Assembly (NCBI GenBank): GCA_947561715.1
Contig: OX387201.1
Location: 19,668,001 to 19,732,000, forward strand
Reading direction: 5' to 3'
Origin: Ascidia mentula
Taxonomy: Eukaryota > Chordata > Ascidiacea > Phlebobranchia > Ascidiidae
DNA length: 64,000 nt
The notes below the pieces were generated by a model. The model worked only from the letters and a program-made list of their open reading frames with translations, was not told the origin of the DNA and did not search any database. This document shows positions 25,001 to 38,042 of the stretch, piece by piece (within the stretch, counting starts at the first letter, position 1; every line of letters starts with the position of its first letter). The position numbers and the translations under genes are program-made.

Positions 25001-25761
25001 CTGTGTATATATTTCAAATGTTGTTGGCGGTTTTTGTTAAACTCAATAAGCTGTTGTTGCATTTTGTCGACTTTTTTCTCTTTGTGAGTTTCGCATTTTT
25101 TCAAATTTGTATTGTTGGTCGTTTCATACGTGGAATTTGACCCTTGCTCACAAAATATTAAACCTAAAAATGTTTCCACACAAAAAGGAAAACAAATATT
25201 TAGTGTTTCTTGTTCGCTTTGGATCTTTTTGGGTTATTACCAACCAACTCAGGCCTCCTTACATCGAGTCTCGTAACAAAGTGTAGCCATAAGTAAACCG
25301 ATGGCGTTCACATAGCATTATTATTTTTACATTGCTCCTTGTTTGTTTATCTTTCAACATTTCTGATATTAAAAAACAATATTCTGGTAGATAAAATGGC
25401 TCCACGAAAGTATCTGACCGTCAACATTCTAAAGTACAGTTGTTTTTATAACCGAGCAACAGAGCGGAAATATTCACCGAACAAATGTTGTTGCCGAGTG
25501 TGTTGTAGTACAAACGTATTGCAGCAATTCCCCCATCATTTCCAGTGGATAAAATTTGCCCATAACTTGAACACGATGATATGCTGAAACCAGATCTGTG
25601 TCCACTATAAGCTGATGGTCGGCAAGATGTCGATCCTCCACCTACACAAGTATCACGTGTCATATATTCGTGAATAACATATAAAGATTTAGCGTAATAT
25701 CCTGTGAAAAAATACCTGTAAAAATTTGCAGGCACAAACACAAGAGGAAAATAATTTTCAT
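16025..25761 (-). CDS. Gene B: CUB-CUB-ZP-EGF type I membrane protein, complete (14 exons, 635 aa)
   Basis: Minus-strand exons: 25761-25716, 25641-25478, 24110-23957, 21080-20878, 20147-20009, 19704-19653, 18444-18279, 18122-17962, 17894-17726, 17654-17584, 17301-17115, 16733-16632, 16508-16406, 16215-16025. They sum to 1908 nt, every junction is AG/GT, and all phases join without a stop. Residues 1-15 are a signal peptide; 16-121 and 122-235 are CUB-like domains; 236-362 ZP-N (DCQKYDEMECNG, SCKAAVKNPVFQFELDAC, MSCVIPE); 363-504 ZP-C (LKSCW, YELITESC, LYAHCYVRLC); RRERR at 509-513 is a furin-type site; EILTVGP follows as an external hydrophobic patch; EGF-like six cysteines at 536-571 (LCEKENGGCSDFC); transmembrane helix about 589-611; tail ends in TYMYIPAK. 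By family knowledge, cleavage at RRERR would free a polymerising ectodomain. The ligand is unknown. Confidence 0.87.
18856..18988. mobile_element. Palindromic hairpin element (MITE) in intron 6 of gene B
   Basis: A 133-base near-perfect inverted repeat. The left arm begins ttaggccgggtccacactca and the right arm ends gagtgtggacccggtctaa, with matching gcgccggcggattctttgtt segments inside. The GC-rich arms contrast with the AT-rich surroundings. Genes C and D lack it at this site and instead carry a different hairpin element within ten bases. This looks like a TA-target MITE, but the class is not certain. Confidence 0.75.
19038..19612. repeat. 30-bp intronic minisatellite, gene B intron 6
   Basis: About nineteen copies of the 30-bp unit tatagacaacttaattta plus spacer, immediately downstream of exon 6 of gene B in gene orientation. 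Some units carry ccat or gcctta variants in the spacer. Gene C has about four units at the same place. Confidence 0.9.
21735..21890. repeat. 27-bp minisatellite in intron 3 of gene B
   Basis: About six copies of the 27-bp unit cctgtgaacatagttaccgc plus atattt, with acactgtgaa variants. Orthologous in position to the array at 2519-2756. Confidence 0.8.
22440..23500 (+). pseudogene. Ty3/gypsy remnant in intron 3 of gene B
   Basis: Plus-strand pieces of pol: a reverse transcriptase block at 22459-22764 with GFGFTKIYLTDDYNQIRF (the catalytic-region LAD is altered to LTD), PGYFQSIMDDITK and an active-site stretch reading VYLDNLLVSG, where the usual second aspartate is replaced. A 22761-23039 block matches the pre-integrase and integrase region, and 23040-23120 keeps LLQYRQTPKASGFSPSELL. 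RNase H is missing and stops break the frames, so it is dead. It lies opposite to gene B transcription, in the same intron and orientation as the remnants in A, C and D. Confidence 0.75.
24147..24608. mobile_element. Solo-LTR-like insertion in intron 3 of gene B
   Basis: A 462-base insertion starting TGTAAGG and ending GTTACA, flanked on both sides by gtac. Gene A (near 4985) and gene C (near 45978) have the uninterrupted gagtacaa or aagtacaa at this place. The TG...CA ends with a short inverted TGTAA/TTACA, a small target duplication and internal AATAAA sequences fit a solitary LTR. No internal coding region is present. The retroelement family is not recognised. Confidence 0.55.
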
Positions 25762-25938
25762 TTCAAAAGGCTTTTCTGACGCCGCATAAACTCACAAAAT
25801 TTAATATAATTTATTCTAAAAATAAAAACAATAAGTTTGTTACTAAAAAAATGTACTCGGTTGTGTTAGGATTAATTTTGTTGCTGAATATCATGTTTGG
25901 TTTTTCAGCATTTCACACAATGTCAACACTACACTGAA

Positions 25939-25947
25939 CTTATATAA
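25939..25947 (-). promoter_or_regulatory. TATA-like box of gene B
   Basis: The minus strand reads TTATATAAG about 180 bases upstream of the gene B start codon, identical in gene C. It would give a 5' leader of roughly 150 bases. A plus-strand ggttcgaatcc (25971-25981) lies just upstream. The 42-bp array starts about 315 bases upstream of the start codon. Confidence 0.5.
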
Positions 25948-26074
25948 CTGATACTGAGCAGCATAACCTGGGTTCGAATCCCTGTGAGGAAAGGATTCGA
26001 ATTCATGTCAGCTTTCTATTCGCTTTAAATTTGTGAACTCGTATATTATAGGTGAGCTGATGTACAAATGATTC

Positions 26075-27316
26075 ACAACTTTCGACAAACTTTGTACATA
26101 GGTTACTTTAAACTTGACAGTTTTCGACAAACTTTGCACATGGGTTACTTTAAACCTGACAATTTTCGACAAACTTTGCACACTGTTACTTTAAATCTGA
26201 CAATTTTCGACAAACTTTGTACAAGGGTTACTTTAAACCTGACAATTTTCGACAAACTTTGTACGTAGGTTTCATTAAACCTGACAAATTTCGACAAACT
26301 TTGTACATGGGTTACTTTAAACTTGACAATTTTCGACAAACTTTGTACGTAGGTTTCATTAAACCTGACAAATTTCGACAAACTTTGTACATGGGTTACT
26401 TTAAACCTGGCAATTTTCGACAAACTTTGCACATGGGTTACTTTAAACCTGACAATTTTCGACAAACTTTGTACGTAGGTTTCATTAAACCTGACAAATT
26501 TCGACAAACTTTGTACATGGGTTACTTTAAACCTGACAAACTTTGCACATGGGTTACTTCAAACTTGACAATTTTCGACAAACTTTGTATGTAGGTTTCA
26601 TTAAACCTGACAAACTTTGCACATGGGTTACTTTAAACCTGACAATTTTCGACAAACTTCGCACATGGGTTACTTTAAACCTGACAATTTTCGACAAACT
26701 TTGCACATGGGTTACTTTAAACTTGACAGTTTTCGACAAACTTTGCACATGGGTTACTTTAAACCTGACAAATTTCGACAAACTTTGTACATGGGTTACT
26801 TTAAACTTGACAATTTTCGACAAACTTTGTATGTAGGTTTCATTAAACCTGACAAATTTCGAAAAACTTTGTACATGGGTTGCTTTAAACCTGGCAATTT
26901 TCGACAAACTTTGTACATGGGGGACTTTAAACCTGACAATTTTCGACAAACTTTGTACGTAGGTTTCATTAAACCTGACAAATTTCGACAAATTTTGCAC
27001 ATAGGTTTCATTAAACCTGACAAATTACGACAAACTTTGTACATGGGTTACTTTAAACCTGGCAATTTTCGACAAACTTTGTACAAGGGTTACTTTAAAC
27101 CTGACAATTTTCGACAAACTTTGTACGTAGGTTTCATTAAACCTGACAAATTTCGACAAATTTTGCACATAGGTTTCATTAAACCTGACAAATTACGACA
27201 AACTTTGTACAAGGGTTACTTTAAACCTGACAATTTTCGACAAACTTTGTACGTAGGTTTCATTAACCCTGACAAATTTCGACAAACTTTGCACATAGGT
27301 TTCATTAAACCTGTCC
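26075..27316. repeat. 42-bp minisatellite array upstream of gene B (about 29 copies)
   Basis: About 29 copies of the 42-bp unit, with two main variants: one ending acatgggttactttaaacct and one ending acgtaggtttcattaaacct. These alternate in a higher-order pattern. Several units are shortened (for example near 26186 and 26538), which shifts the plus-strand frame, so no single frame is preserved through the array. Same position as the arrays at 6612-8456 and 47628-49852. Confidence 0.92.
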
Positions 27317-28429
27317 AACCTCTCCTTTCTGTCCCAGACAACTGAATGCGAACAAACAGCTGCATGAGCCCAGCTTTATAGAAAAACTGCATTGCCACTA
27401 AACACGCAGCAGGTACTTCCCAACCACATGAGGTGAAGTTGTTGCTACTTTTAGCAATCGCAACACGCACCGCCAAGCGCTTACTTCATCTTCTAATCTC
27501 GTCTCCTACCAAACAACCTGAGATTGTACCAGGTGCTGCATGACATCATAATACTGCAATCACAAGCTCGCAGTAAACATGGAAAGGAGATTGAACGTGC
27601 GTGCAAGCCCAGCAATATTTATTACTGTCGAGTTTTACCATATATAGATAAATACAACGTTGATTACAAACAAAGGAGAGTTTGTTCATCGTTTGCATGT
27701 TCTCACTTTTATTTCGGGAGCAAACATCACTGAGTTGTAATTCATGTTTTAGGTTGTGTATGAAATCTGCATACACCACAACCAGTGCGCAATATTTTTC
27801 TTTTATTCATTCAGCTCACTATTATTCATTCACTTAGGTCGATTGCACCACAAATCATATGATAAGCTAACTTATATATACAAACACATTCATTTTTATT
27901 GTACGAATGAACAGCAGATTGTGACTGAAAAACCAAAGGTATTTTGTGACAACTTAAGGTTAACGTTGATTTTCAGAAAATGTAGAAAGACCAAATCACT
28001 GAAATCATGAACAATTATCTCTCTTTAGTTTACACCACACATTAAAGCCATGATAATTACATCGTCACAAACGGTTCGTAATAGAATTTACATTTTAAAG
28101 ACGGCCGAATACAGCACGAACATGTTTGCAGGCGCGTGTCAGACAAAATGACGTAAGAACTAAAGCCTGGGGGCAAAATGTTGAAATTTTGTGCACAACC
28201 CACGTGACTTAACTTATGTTGAAATGATGCACTTGTTGTTCGGAATACATTCGACTAACTTAGACCCAGAGAAATATTTTTAAACCCAAACAGGGCCTTG
28301 ATTAAATATTCCTATCAGTTTTTACATAGAAATATTTTTACATAAGACATATATGGTTATATTTCTGTGTGTGGTCGAAACACCGATCATACAAACAGTT
28401 CCGGTGGAAATATAATTTCTTGTCTAGAA
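27317..28429. repeat. Left inverted-repeat arm and flank, B-C block
   Basis: About 27345-28215 is the reverse complement, with indels, of about 32143-32992, and is collinear with 49880-50750. From 28215 it continues into sequence found inverted at 10020-10120. It ends at the hAT target gtctagaa (28422-28429). No gene is recognised. Confidence 0.7.
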
Positions 28430-30710
<2,281 letters not shown>

Positions 30711-31375
30711 GTCTAGAATGATAATTCAGCCGAAATGAAACCGTGTAAACGCAGAACGAAACCAAAATAACATTTTTTAGCAAACAAGCTTTGAGATTCT
30801 TTCGTGGATTTCAAATACTCGTGTTCCTCACGCCTATTATGCCCATGTGCAGGTATGTACAAAAAATGTTATAACTCATTTCGGAACACATGGAAGTCCT
30901 TTAAACAACATTGATTTGTTCTATTTCAGGATAGACTTTATTAGTTTAAGACAGCGTTTCCAAACATTAATGAAGTGGTTTTCATACAAAAGAAAGTCCA
31001 CAAAACTCAAACATTTTGCCCAAAACATTGAAAAATCGGGTGATTCTCCCTCGAAATTATTCACTCCACAGACAGTAATATCTGCTTGTTATAGGAAAAT
31101 CGTTTTTCTGACACTGTTTTATCCAAGTTGCCACACAGTTGGAATGTTTCCCGAAGCTACAGCCTTGACAATATGTGTAGAGTCCGCGCACTTGAATGCA
31201 TAGAAATCTTTATTCACACTTTGTGGTCCGTACCAGTAGAGAGTGTAACGTTCGGGATAATTTACCTCACCGCAATGCGCACGTCGCGACCTATTATGAC
31301 GTAGATCATGCAGACGCCCATGCCTTGTGTGCAGATAAAGAAGTTAAACTTGCAGGTTTGCTCAAAGAAATTTAC
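30711..31375. other. B-C block sequence with exon-like ORF ends
   Basis: The flank of the hAT element is followed by a region collinear with 53240-53900. Minus-strand open stretches include a C-terminal GEVNYPERYTLYWYGPQSV to TVWQLG-stop (about 31280-31122) and FNFFICTQGMGVCMIYVI (about 31356-31282), which ends at a donor-like GCG/GTGAGG. These could be exons of a small unrecognised gene, but no complete model could be built. Confidence 0.3.
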
Positions 31376-31447
31376 AATCTTAGGGTCACGGCCGCCACAG
31401 TGTACGTCATATTGACTTACATTCTGGCCGCCGTGACCCTAAGATTG
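31376..31447. mobile_element. Short inverted-repeat hairpin (two abutted element ends)
   Basis: The sequence tacaatcttagggtcacggc and its complement near 31430-31447 (ggccgccgtgaccctaagat) face each other across about 30 bases, forming a hairpin. Single copies of this end occur near 9773-9796, 32101-32125, 33030-33055, 33712-33735 and 54630-54655, and a second hairpin near 53906-53975. This looks like the terminal inverted repeat of an internally deleted DNA transposon of unknown family. Confidence 0.5.
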
Positions 31448-31579
31448 TAAATTTCTGCATAAAATACGAAGAATGTTGGAAGAAATGAAACAGTAAACTT
31501 TGTACTGATTTATTAGAACCAAAATCTCACCCGGTATAAAGTAGGGAATATAATATCGACAAAGATAACAAATAGAAAG

Positions 31580-31815
31580 CAGTGATTCCCAACCTTTTTG
31601 TGGTTGCGTACCACTTTGAAGTAAAACAATTTCGACGCGTACCACCTAGTTGAGTGTTACAAAGTAACCTAGGGGATGAAGTAACAAACATTTTGAGAAC
31701 ATTTACAGTTTCAATTTGAACTATATCCACTAATTACGAAAAGGTGCTCGCGTACCACATAGCATGTCGTAGAGTACTACTAGTGCTACGCGTACCACCG
31801 GTTTGGAAATACTTC
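31580..31815. mobile_element. Degenerate hAT-type MITE
   Basis: Begins CAGTGATTCCCAACC and ends near ggtttggaaatact, a decayed inverted repeat of the start. Internally it has repeated gcgtaccac motifs. The CAG-type end resembling the nearby hAT element suggests a non-autonomous hAT. Further copies are at 33189-33424 and 54109-54344, both explained by local or segmental duplication. Confidence 0.55.
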
Positions 31816-33188
31816 TATCAAGGATATATTGCATTGACCTAAATATTAACGCAACCGTGGTTTATGTTCCTGAATAGAAATCAACGAGGTAACTTGAGGG
31901 AGCTTGAATATTGAGATCCGTTATTTGTTCTGATACCGATAAGGGGATTCGCCCTTTGCAAGCCCTCGGCATACGAACAAACAGTTGCGAGGTTGATGCT
32001 CCACAGCGAGAGAACGCACAAAATATCCCAACCCGCACAAAAACCTTCACTCGATATGAAATGCAACGCAACGCTGCAAAGCACGTTACTATGACAGACA
32101 CTGTGGCCGCCGTGACCCTAAGATTTTGGTGAAGTATTGAAAAAGTTACGTCACGTGGGCTGTGAACAAAATTTCAACATTTTGCCCCCAGGCTTTAGTT
32201 CTTGCGTCATTTTGTCTGACACGCGCCTGCAAACATGTTCGTGCTGTATTCGGCCGTCTTTGAAATGTAAATTCTATTACGAACCGTTTGTGACGATGTA
32301 ATTATCATGGCGTTAATGTGTGGTGTAAACTAAAGAGAGATAATTGTTCATGATTTCAGTGATTTGGTCATTCTACATTTTCTGCAAATCAACGTCAACC
32401 GTGAAGTTGTCACGAAATACCTTTGACTGTTCAACTACAATCTGCAGTTTATTCGTACAATAAAAAAATGATTTGTTTGTATATATAAGTTAGCTTTTCA
32501 TATAATTTGTGGTGCAATCGACCCAAGTGAATGGAAATAGTGAACCACAAATAAAACATTGCGCACTGGCTGTGGTGCATGCAGATTTTACAGACAATAA
32601 AAAAACAAGAATTACATCTCTGTGATGTTTGGTCCCGAAATAAAAGTGAGAACATGCATACGATGAATAAACTCTCCTTTGTTTGTGATCAACGTTGTAA
32701 TTATCTACATTTAGCGTCCTGAAACCCGGTAGAAATAAACATTGCTGGGCTTGCACGCACGTTCAATCTCCTTTCCATGTTTACTGCGAGCCTGTGATTG
32801 CAGTATTATGATGTCATGCAGTACCTGGTACAATCTCAGGTTGTTTGGTGGGAGACGAGATTAGATGATAAAGTAGGTGCTTGGCGCTGCGTGTCGCGAT
32901 TGCTAAAAGTAGCAACAACTCCACCTCATGCGGTTGGGAAGTTGCCTGCTGCGTGTTACGTGGTAATGCATTTTTTCTGTAAAGCCGGTGTAGGTTTAGT
33001 GGAAATCCTTGTACGTCATATTGACTTACATTGTGGCCGCCGTGACCGTAAGATTGTAAATTTCTGCATAAAATACGAAGAATGTTGGAAGAAATGAAAC
33101 AGTAAACCTTGTACTGATTTATTAGAACCAAAATCTCACCCGGTATAAAGTAGGGAATATAATATCGACAAAGATAACAAATAGAAAG

Positions 33189-33424
33189 CAGTGATTCCCA
33201 ACCTTTTTGTGGTTGCGTACCACTTGGAAGTAAAACAATTTCGACGCGTACCACCTAGATGAGTGTTACAAAGTAACCTAGGGGATGAAGTAACAAACAT
33301 TTTGAGAACATTTACAGTTTCAATTTGAACTATATCCACTAATTACGAAAAGGTGCTCGCGTACCACATAGAATGTCGTAAGAGTACTACTAGTGCTACA
33401 CGTACCACCGGTTTGGAAATACTT
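33189..33424. mobile_element. Degenerate hAT-type MITE, duplicated copy
   Basis: Second copy of the element at 31580-31815, carried by the 1.6-kb local duplication. Same CAGTGATTCCCAACC start and same decayed end. Confidence 0.55.
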
Positions 33425-33928
33425 CTATCAAGGATATATTGCATTGACCTAAATATTAACGCAACCGTGGTTTATGTTCCTGAATAGAAATCAACGAGGT
33501 AACTTGAGGGAGCTTGAATATTGAGATCCGTTATTTGTTCTGATACCGATAAGGGGATTCGCCCTTTGCAAGCCGTCGGCATACGAACAAACAGTTGCGA
33601 GGTTGATGCTCCACAGCGAGAGAACGCACAAAATATCCCAACCCGCACAAAAACCTTCATTCGATATGAAATGCAACGCAACGCTGCAAAGCACGTTACT
33701 ATGACAGACACTGTGGCCGCCGTGACCCTAAGATTTTGGTGAAGTATTGAAAAAGTTACGTCACGTGGGCTGTGAACAAAATTTCAACATTTTGCCCCCA
33801 GGCTTTAGTTCTTGCGTCATTTTGTCTGACACGCGCCTGCAAACATGTTCGTGCTGTATTCGGCCGTCTTTGAAATGTAAATTCTATTACGAACCGTTTG
33901 TGACGATGTAATTATCATGGCTTTAATG

Positions 33929-34625
33929 CAGGGGTGCACAACCTTTTTACTATTGCCGGCCGCAACACACACACCACTGTGTGCTAACGGCCGCCACTGA
34001 ATATACTGCTTTTTCAACGATATACCCCTGATAATTACCACAAGTTGACGTGAGCAATATAAGAAAGGAATGGAAATGATTCCATACCTGAAAAATATGC
34101 ACTATTTATTATTTGCATTTGCCAAATTATGTATATAACAATGTAATGAAATGTCGAATTATTCAATGACTGCCTTGTTCTTGCACGCTAGGTTCACGTC
34201 TCCATCATAAAATAATCCACTTCCCATTTGGGATTAAACGCCCTTTTCTCTTGTTTTAACAACCTTTTACGTTTCAGCGACGTGACTGAGCGATTCCACT
34301 GTTTAGCTTTTCGACGACTGTACATGCGTACATAACAATTCACCGATATACTATTGATGTTTTATGACGTCACCATCCATATTGTTGCGCTTTGTCTCGG
34401 TTGCGGTGGCTGCACCAGTTACTACTCGCTACAGCGAACGAATGTGTATGACGCGGAAATGGAAATGGGCCTAATTAAAAGCTTAACTCTTGAGACCGCT
34501 AGAAAAACAAGTTTCAGAAGCAACGACGGCCGCCAATGCATATATTTTGATATAAATGTGCACGGCCGCAAAAAATAGCGTCCGCGGCCGCATGCGGCCG
34601 TACGGCCGCAGGTTGTGCACCGCTG
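33929..34625. mobile_element. Non-autonomous hAT element with perfect target duplication
   Basis: A 697-base insertion with ends CAGGGGTGCACAACC and the complement of CAGCGGTGCACAACC, flanked by ctttaatg on both sides (33921-33928 and 34626-34633). The uninterrupted site, one ctttaatg, is seen in the neighbouring copies near 32307 (as cgttaatg) and 54841. GC-rich ggccgc motifs near both ends form extended inverted repeats. The interior has no recognisable transposase; an open frame at 34354-34578 has no known motif. Confidence 0.9.
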
Positions 34626-34640
34626 CTTTAATGTGTGGTG

Positions 34641-35440
34641 TAAACTAAAGAGAGATAATTGTTCATGATTTCAGTGATTTGGTCTTTCTACATTTTCTGC
34701 AAATCAACGTCAACCGTGAAGTTGTCACGAAATACCTTTGACTGTTCAACTACAATCTGCAGTTTATTCGTACAATAAAAAAATGATTTGTTTGTATATA
34801 TAAGTTAGCTTTTCATATAATTTGTGGTGCAATCGACCCAAGTGAATGGAAATAGTGAACCACAAATAAAACATTGCGCACTGGCTGTGGTGTATGCAGA
34901 TTTTACAGACAATAAAAAAACAAGAATTACATCTCTGTGATGTTTGGTCCCGAAATAAAAGTGAGAACATGCATACGATGAACAAACTCTCCTTTGTTTG
35001 TGATCAACGTTGTATTTATCTATATATAGCGTCCTGAAACCCGGTAGAAATAAACATTGCTGGGTTTGCACGCACGTTCAATCTCCTTACCGTGTTTACT
35101 GCGAGCCTGTGATTGCAGTGTTATGATGTCATGCAGTACCTGGTACAATCTCAGGTTGTTTGGTGGGAGACGAGATTAGAAGATGAAGTAAGCGCTTGGC
35201 GCTGCGTGTCGCGATTGCTAAAAGTAGCAACAACTCCACGTCATGCGGTTGGGAAGTTGCCTGCTGCGTGTTACGTGGTAATGCATTTTTTCTGTAAAGC
35301 CGGTGTAGGTTTACTATTTTTTTGTTTCGCAGTTTACCAGTCGTTAAGTATATTCAACCCAAAATGTAACTCCTGGAAAACAAGGTTTTCCATTCATCTT
35401 ATTTCACAAAACTCACTTCCAGCAAAACTTAAAGCGAGCC
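34641..35440. repeat. Right inverted-repeat arm, second copy, B-C block
   Basis: Continuation of the second right arm (about 33750-35320) after the MITE. Collinear with 10280-10980 and 54850-55540. No gene is called; plus-strand frames at 35113-35445 follow repeat similarity. Confidence 0.65.
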
Positions 35441-35655
35441 AATAAAATATTAGTTGCTATAACGACATATCTTGCACTCTTTCTTAATTATGTTCCAAAC
35501 GTGTTGTTGAATCAACAATTTCAGGGGCAAACTTCAAATATAGGAAAATATAAATATAAGCTATCCAGTATATTTACGCATTTGTCTATTTCGCTTCGTT
35601 TGTGGTAAAATCAATAAAGAAGATTTTAATTCCTGTGATGCTTTTCCGTACAAGA

Positions 35656-36306
35656 TCACAGTGATATCGTAGTTATTATTGGATAAGTCAGAACACGTAA
35701 TGAAAATAGATTACATATAACAGTGAAACGCATTTTCAAACATGGCAACACCAAAATAGATGGCACATATTTTATTCCTTGTAAAATTGCCTTTTTATTG
35801 GGCATATGACAGCCGTAAAATAATAGAACCCAAAAATCTGATGTAAAACCTTCACTCGATATGAAATGCAACGCACCACTGCAAAGCAACGTCGCCAGGA
35901 AAGCGACAAAAATACAAAACGAAAGTCTCAATATCGTGTTGCGCACGTCGCGCTCACCGGGCGTGTCAAAATTTCCACAGCACTGTTTGCGGTTTGTTTT
36001 CTGCCCGTGTACCAAAGGACGAACTGTCAGGTAAAGCAATATCACCTTGTAGATGAGACTTATAGAGCTCACCCACACCGGGGCTATGATCTTGCAGCGT
36101 CGAGACAATGGCACAATGCAATAGTTCTTGTAGTTGACGTAACAAAGTCTCGTATTAAGCAAAATCCCGGCAGTCACAACGTTTACGTAAAAACCGACGA
36201 TGACGTATTTGCTGACGAACTTTGAAGCTTTGCTTTGTCTTTCGTGGAACAGAGGATCCTGGTAGAATCGCCTCTGCCTCGTCCATAGAACGGTGTGGAC
36301 GGCCAT
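35656..36306 (-). CDS. Small multi-pass membrane protein, copy X3
   Basis: A 216-codon frame colinear with X1 and X2, starting MAVHTVLWTRQRR and keeping the four hydrophobic stretches and IIAPVWVSSISLIYKV. It differs from X1 at scattered positions (for example RRCKII for RCYRII, and TSDFWVLLFYG). It stays open in spite of these substitutions, as do the other three copies. Family and true 3' end are uncertain, as noted for X1. Confidence 0.45.
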   Translation of the reverse strand: MAVHTVLWTRQRRFYQDPLFHERQSKASKFVSKYVIVGFYVNVVTAGILLNTRLCYVNYKNYCIVPLSRRCKIIAPVWVSSISLIYKVILLYLTVRPLVHGQKTNRKQCCGNFDTPGERDVRNTILRLSFCIFVAFLATLLCSGALHFISSEGFTSDFWVLLFYGCHMPNKKAILQGIKYVPSILVLPCLKMRFTVICNLFSLRVLTYPIITTISL

Positions 36307-36714
36307 AGTTGATGTGACGTAGGAAAGAAGTTAAACATGCAGGTTCACTCAAAGCTGAATAAACCTGATTAGGAAGTGGATTATTTCATTAAAAACAATC
36401 TAATGTTAATGTCAAATAGCATTTAATGATTGTCGAGCATGAAAATCATTGGATAGATTACTACAGATTAATCACGGAAACACAAACCACCAACCCAACA
36501 AATGGGTCAACAACCTTGTTTTCTTCGCAGTTCAAATGCATCTCAAAGCAAGAATTTGGGTTTGATTCACACCGATCCATGTACACACGTCTCTTGCTGA
36601 CGTATCTTTGTGAATACGACACAGAAATAACATGTATATTTCTGCGCATTTACGGGGTGTTTTTTGAGTAGCGATTTTATGTAAAGTAGATATATTCGAA
36701 CATTTTTTCCTATT

Positions 36715-37035
36715 GCAAAGATGCAGACTGGGTGTGTACACGCACTGTTTCGACCTGTAAGGTCTCATCAGTGCAGCTGTTGAGTGGCACTGTGCTAGCA
36801 GGCACACTAGCAGGTACACTAGTCTCCACTTTGTGGTACCTTTCGGTCAACGTCGATCTGCAGGGTACCCTGTACTAGGTACCGAACAACAGAGACGACG
36901 AACCACTGTGGAGCGCACTATGGCCAAACGGAACTGCTTGGTAACCGATAGTGCTGCACTGATGAGACCTTACAGGTCGAAACAGTGGGTGTACAAACCC
37001 TGTCTGCAGCTTTGCAATATTATGGCTTTTTTTGC
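36715..37035. mobile_element. Complete hairpin MITE with long inverted repeats
   Basis: The left arm gcagactgggtgtgtacacg with cactgtttcgacctgtaagg is the complement of the right arm ccttacaggtcgaaacagtg with gggtgtacaaaccctgtctgc. The arms exceed 60 bases and flank a centre of about 180 bases. Flanking direct repeats acattttttcctatt (36700-36714) and acattttttcttatt (37036-37050) are about 15 bases. It is absent from the equivalent place near 15005. Confidence 0.75.
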
Positions 37036-37050
37036 ACATTTTTTCTTATT

Positions 37051-38042
37051 TGTTTTATTACTTTAAATCGAACCTTTAAAGTCCTGGATGAATCAACTTT
37101 CTCGATTTCTAATCATTGAAAAACTCGGTCTGAGTTTTCAGAGTTGTTCAACTCTGCTTGATGTACTTCGACATTTATTTAGGCCTGGATTGCCCGCTAA
37201 TCCTTGTTCCATCCCCGGTTAAATGTTAGGTGGACTGACTTTAATGCATAAAAATCTAGGTTTCATATATGATTTTCCTACCATGATAGTTCACATGAGA
37301 GTGACCGCTCTCTTGTTGCTTAAATTGTTCACCTCACTTCCGGCAAGCAACACATGAATATCGCAGTTAAAATTTCTCCAGGTTATCAGGAGCGAATAAT
37401 TTAGAGCATGTGCTTTTGGCAGGGGTTGATGTTATGCGTGACTTGGAAGGTGTTTGGTCATTCAATTCCATGCTACTTCTCTATTAGACTCATGCAATGC
37501 TAACTCTGTAACGTATACAGTTTGGAATCACAAAACTTAAAAAAATTATTTTGATAGAAATAGACGACAGAGAATATTAAATTACTGAAGGAAGTAACAG
37601 GGAGGTCGGTTGACCCGAGGCATTTTTGCCCTAAAACAGACAATAAACTCTCAAGTGAGGTTCCCTCAGGAACTCTATAGCCTACGCCTAACCTAGTTAA
37701 GCGCCACCTTAACTTATATTGTTCTATGTACATTTTGTTATCATGTTTCACGTGGGTTTCTTTTACATTTTTAACGAAATGCAAGTTCTGTTTGTATGTT
37801 TCTTGCCATGTTATATTACCCAGGATGAAGACACGAGCAATGAAGTGTACAGAACTCAAGTATTTCATTATCTAAGATTGTACACAATGCTGGGAGTATT
37901 TCCTCTGTTCTGTATGACCACAAAAATCAAAATTGTAAACATACATATGGGCGCTTGTATTTACATCGTGTTACACAAACTCAGTTAGTCAAGTATTCAT
38001 GCACGTGTTTAATACAAATACAACTTGGCAGCAAACGATCAG
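37051..38042. other. Conserved intergenic sequence and gene C 3' flank, no gene seen
   Basis: Nearly identical to 15040-16024. It contains an ATTAAA (about 38013-38008, minus) shortly after the gene C stop. Open frames on either strand here are copied with the unit and show no start, splice or family support. Confidence 0.45.

Larger units (their letters stand above)
31405..34640. repeat. 1.6-kb local tandem duplication in the B-C block
   Basis: From about 31405 to 33010 the sequence is repeated, offset about 1610 bases, beginning at about 33010, where gtaggttta is joined to gtggaaatccttgtacgtca. Landmarks include the MITE at 31580 and 33189, and the segment reading ctgtggccgccgtgacccta at 32101 and 33711. 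As a result the right inverted-repeat arm is present twice in this block. The C-D block has only one copy. Confidence 0.8.
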
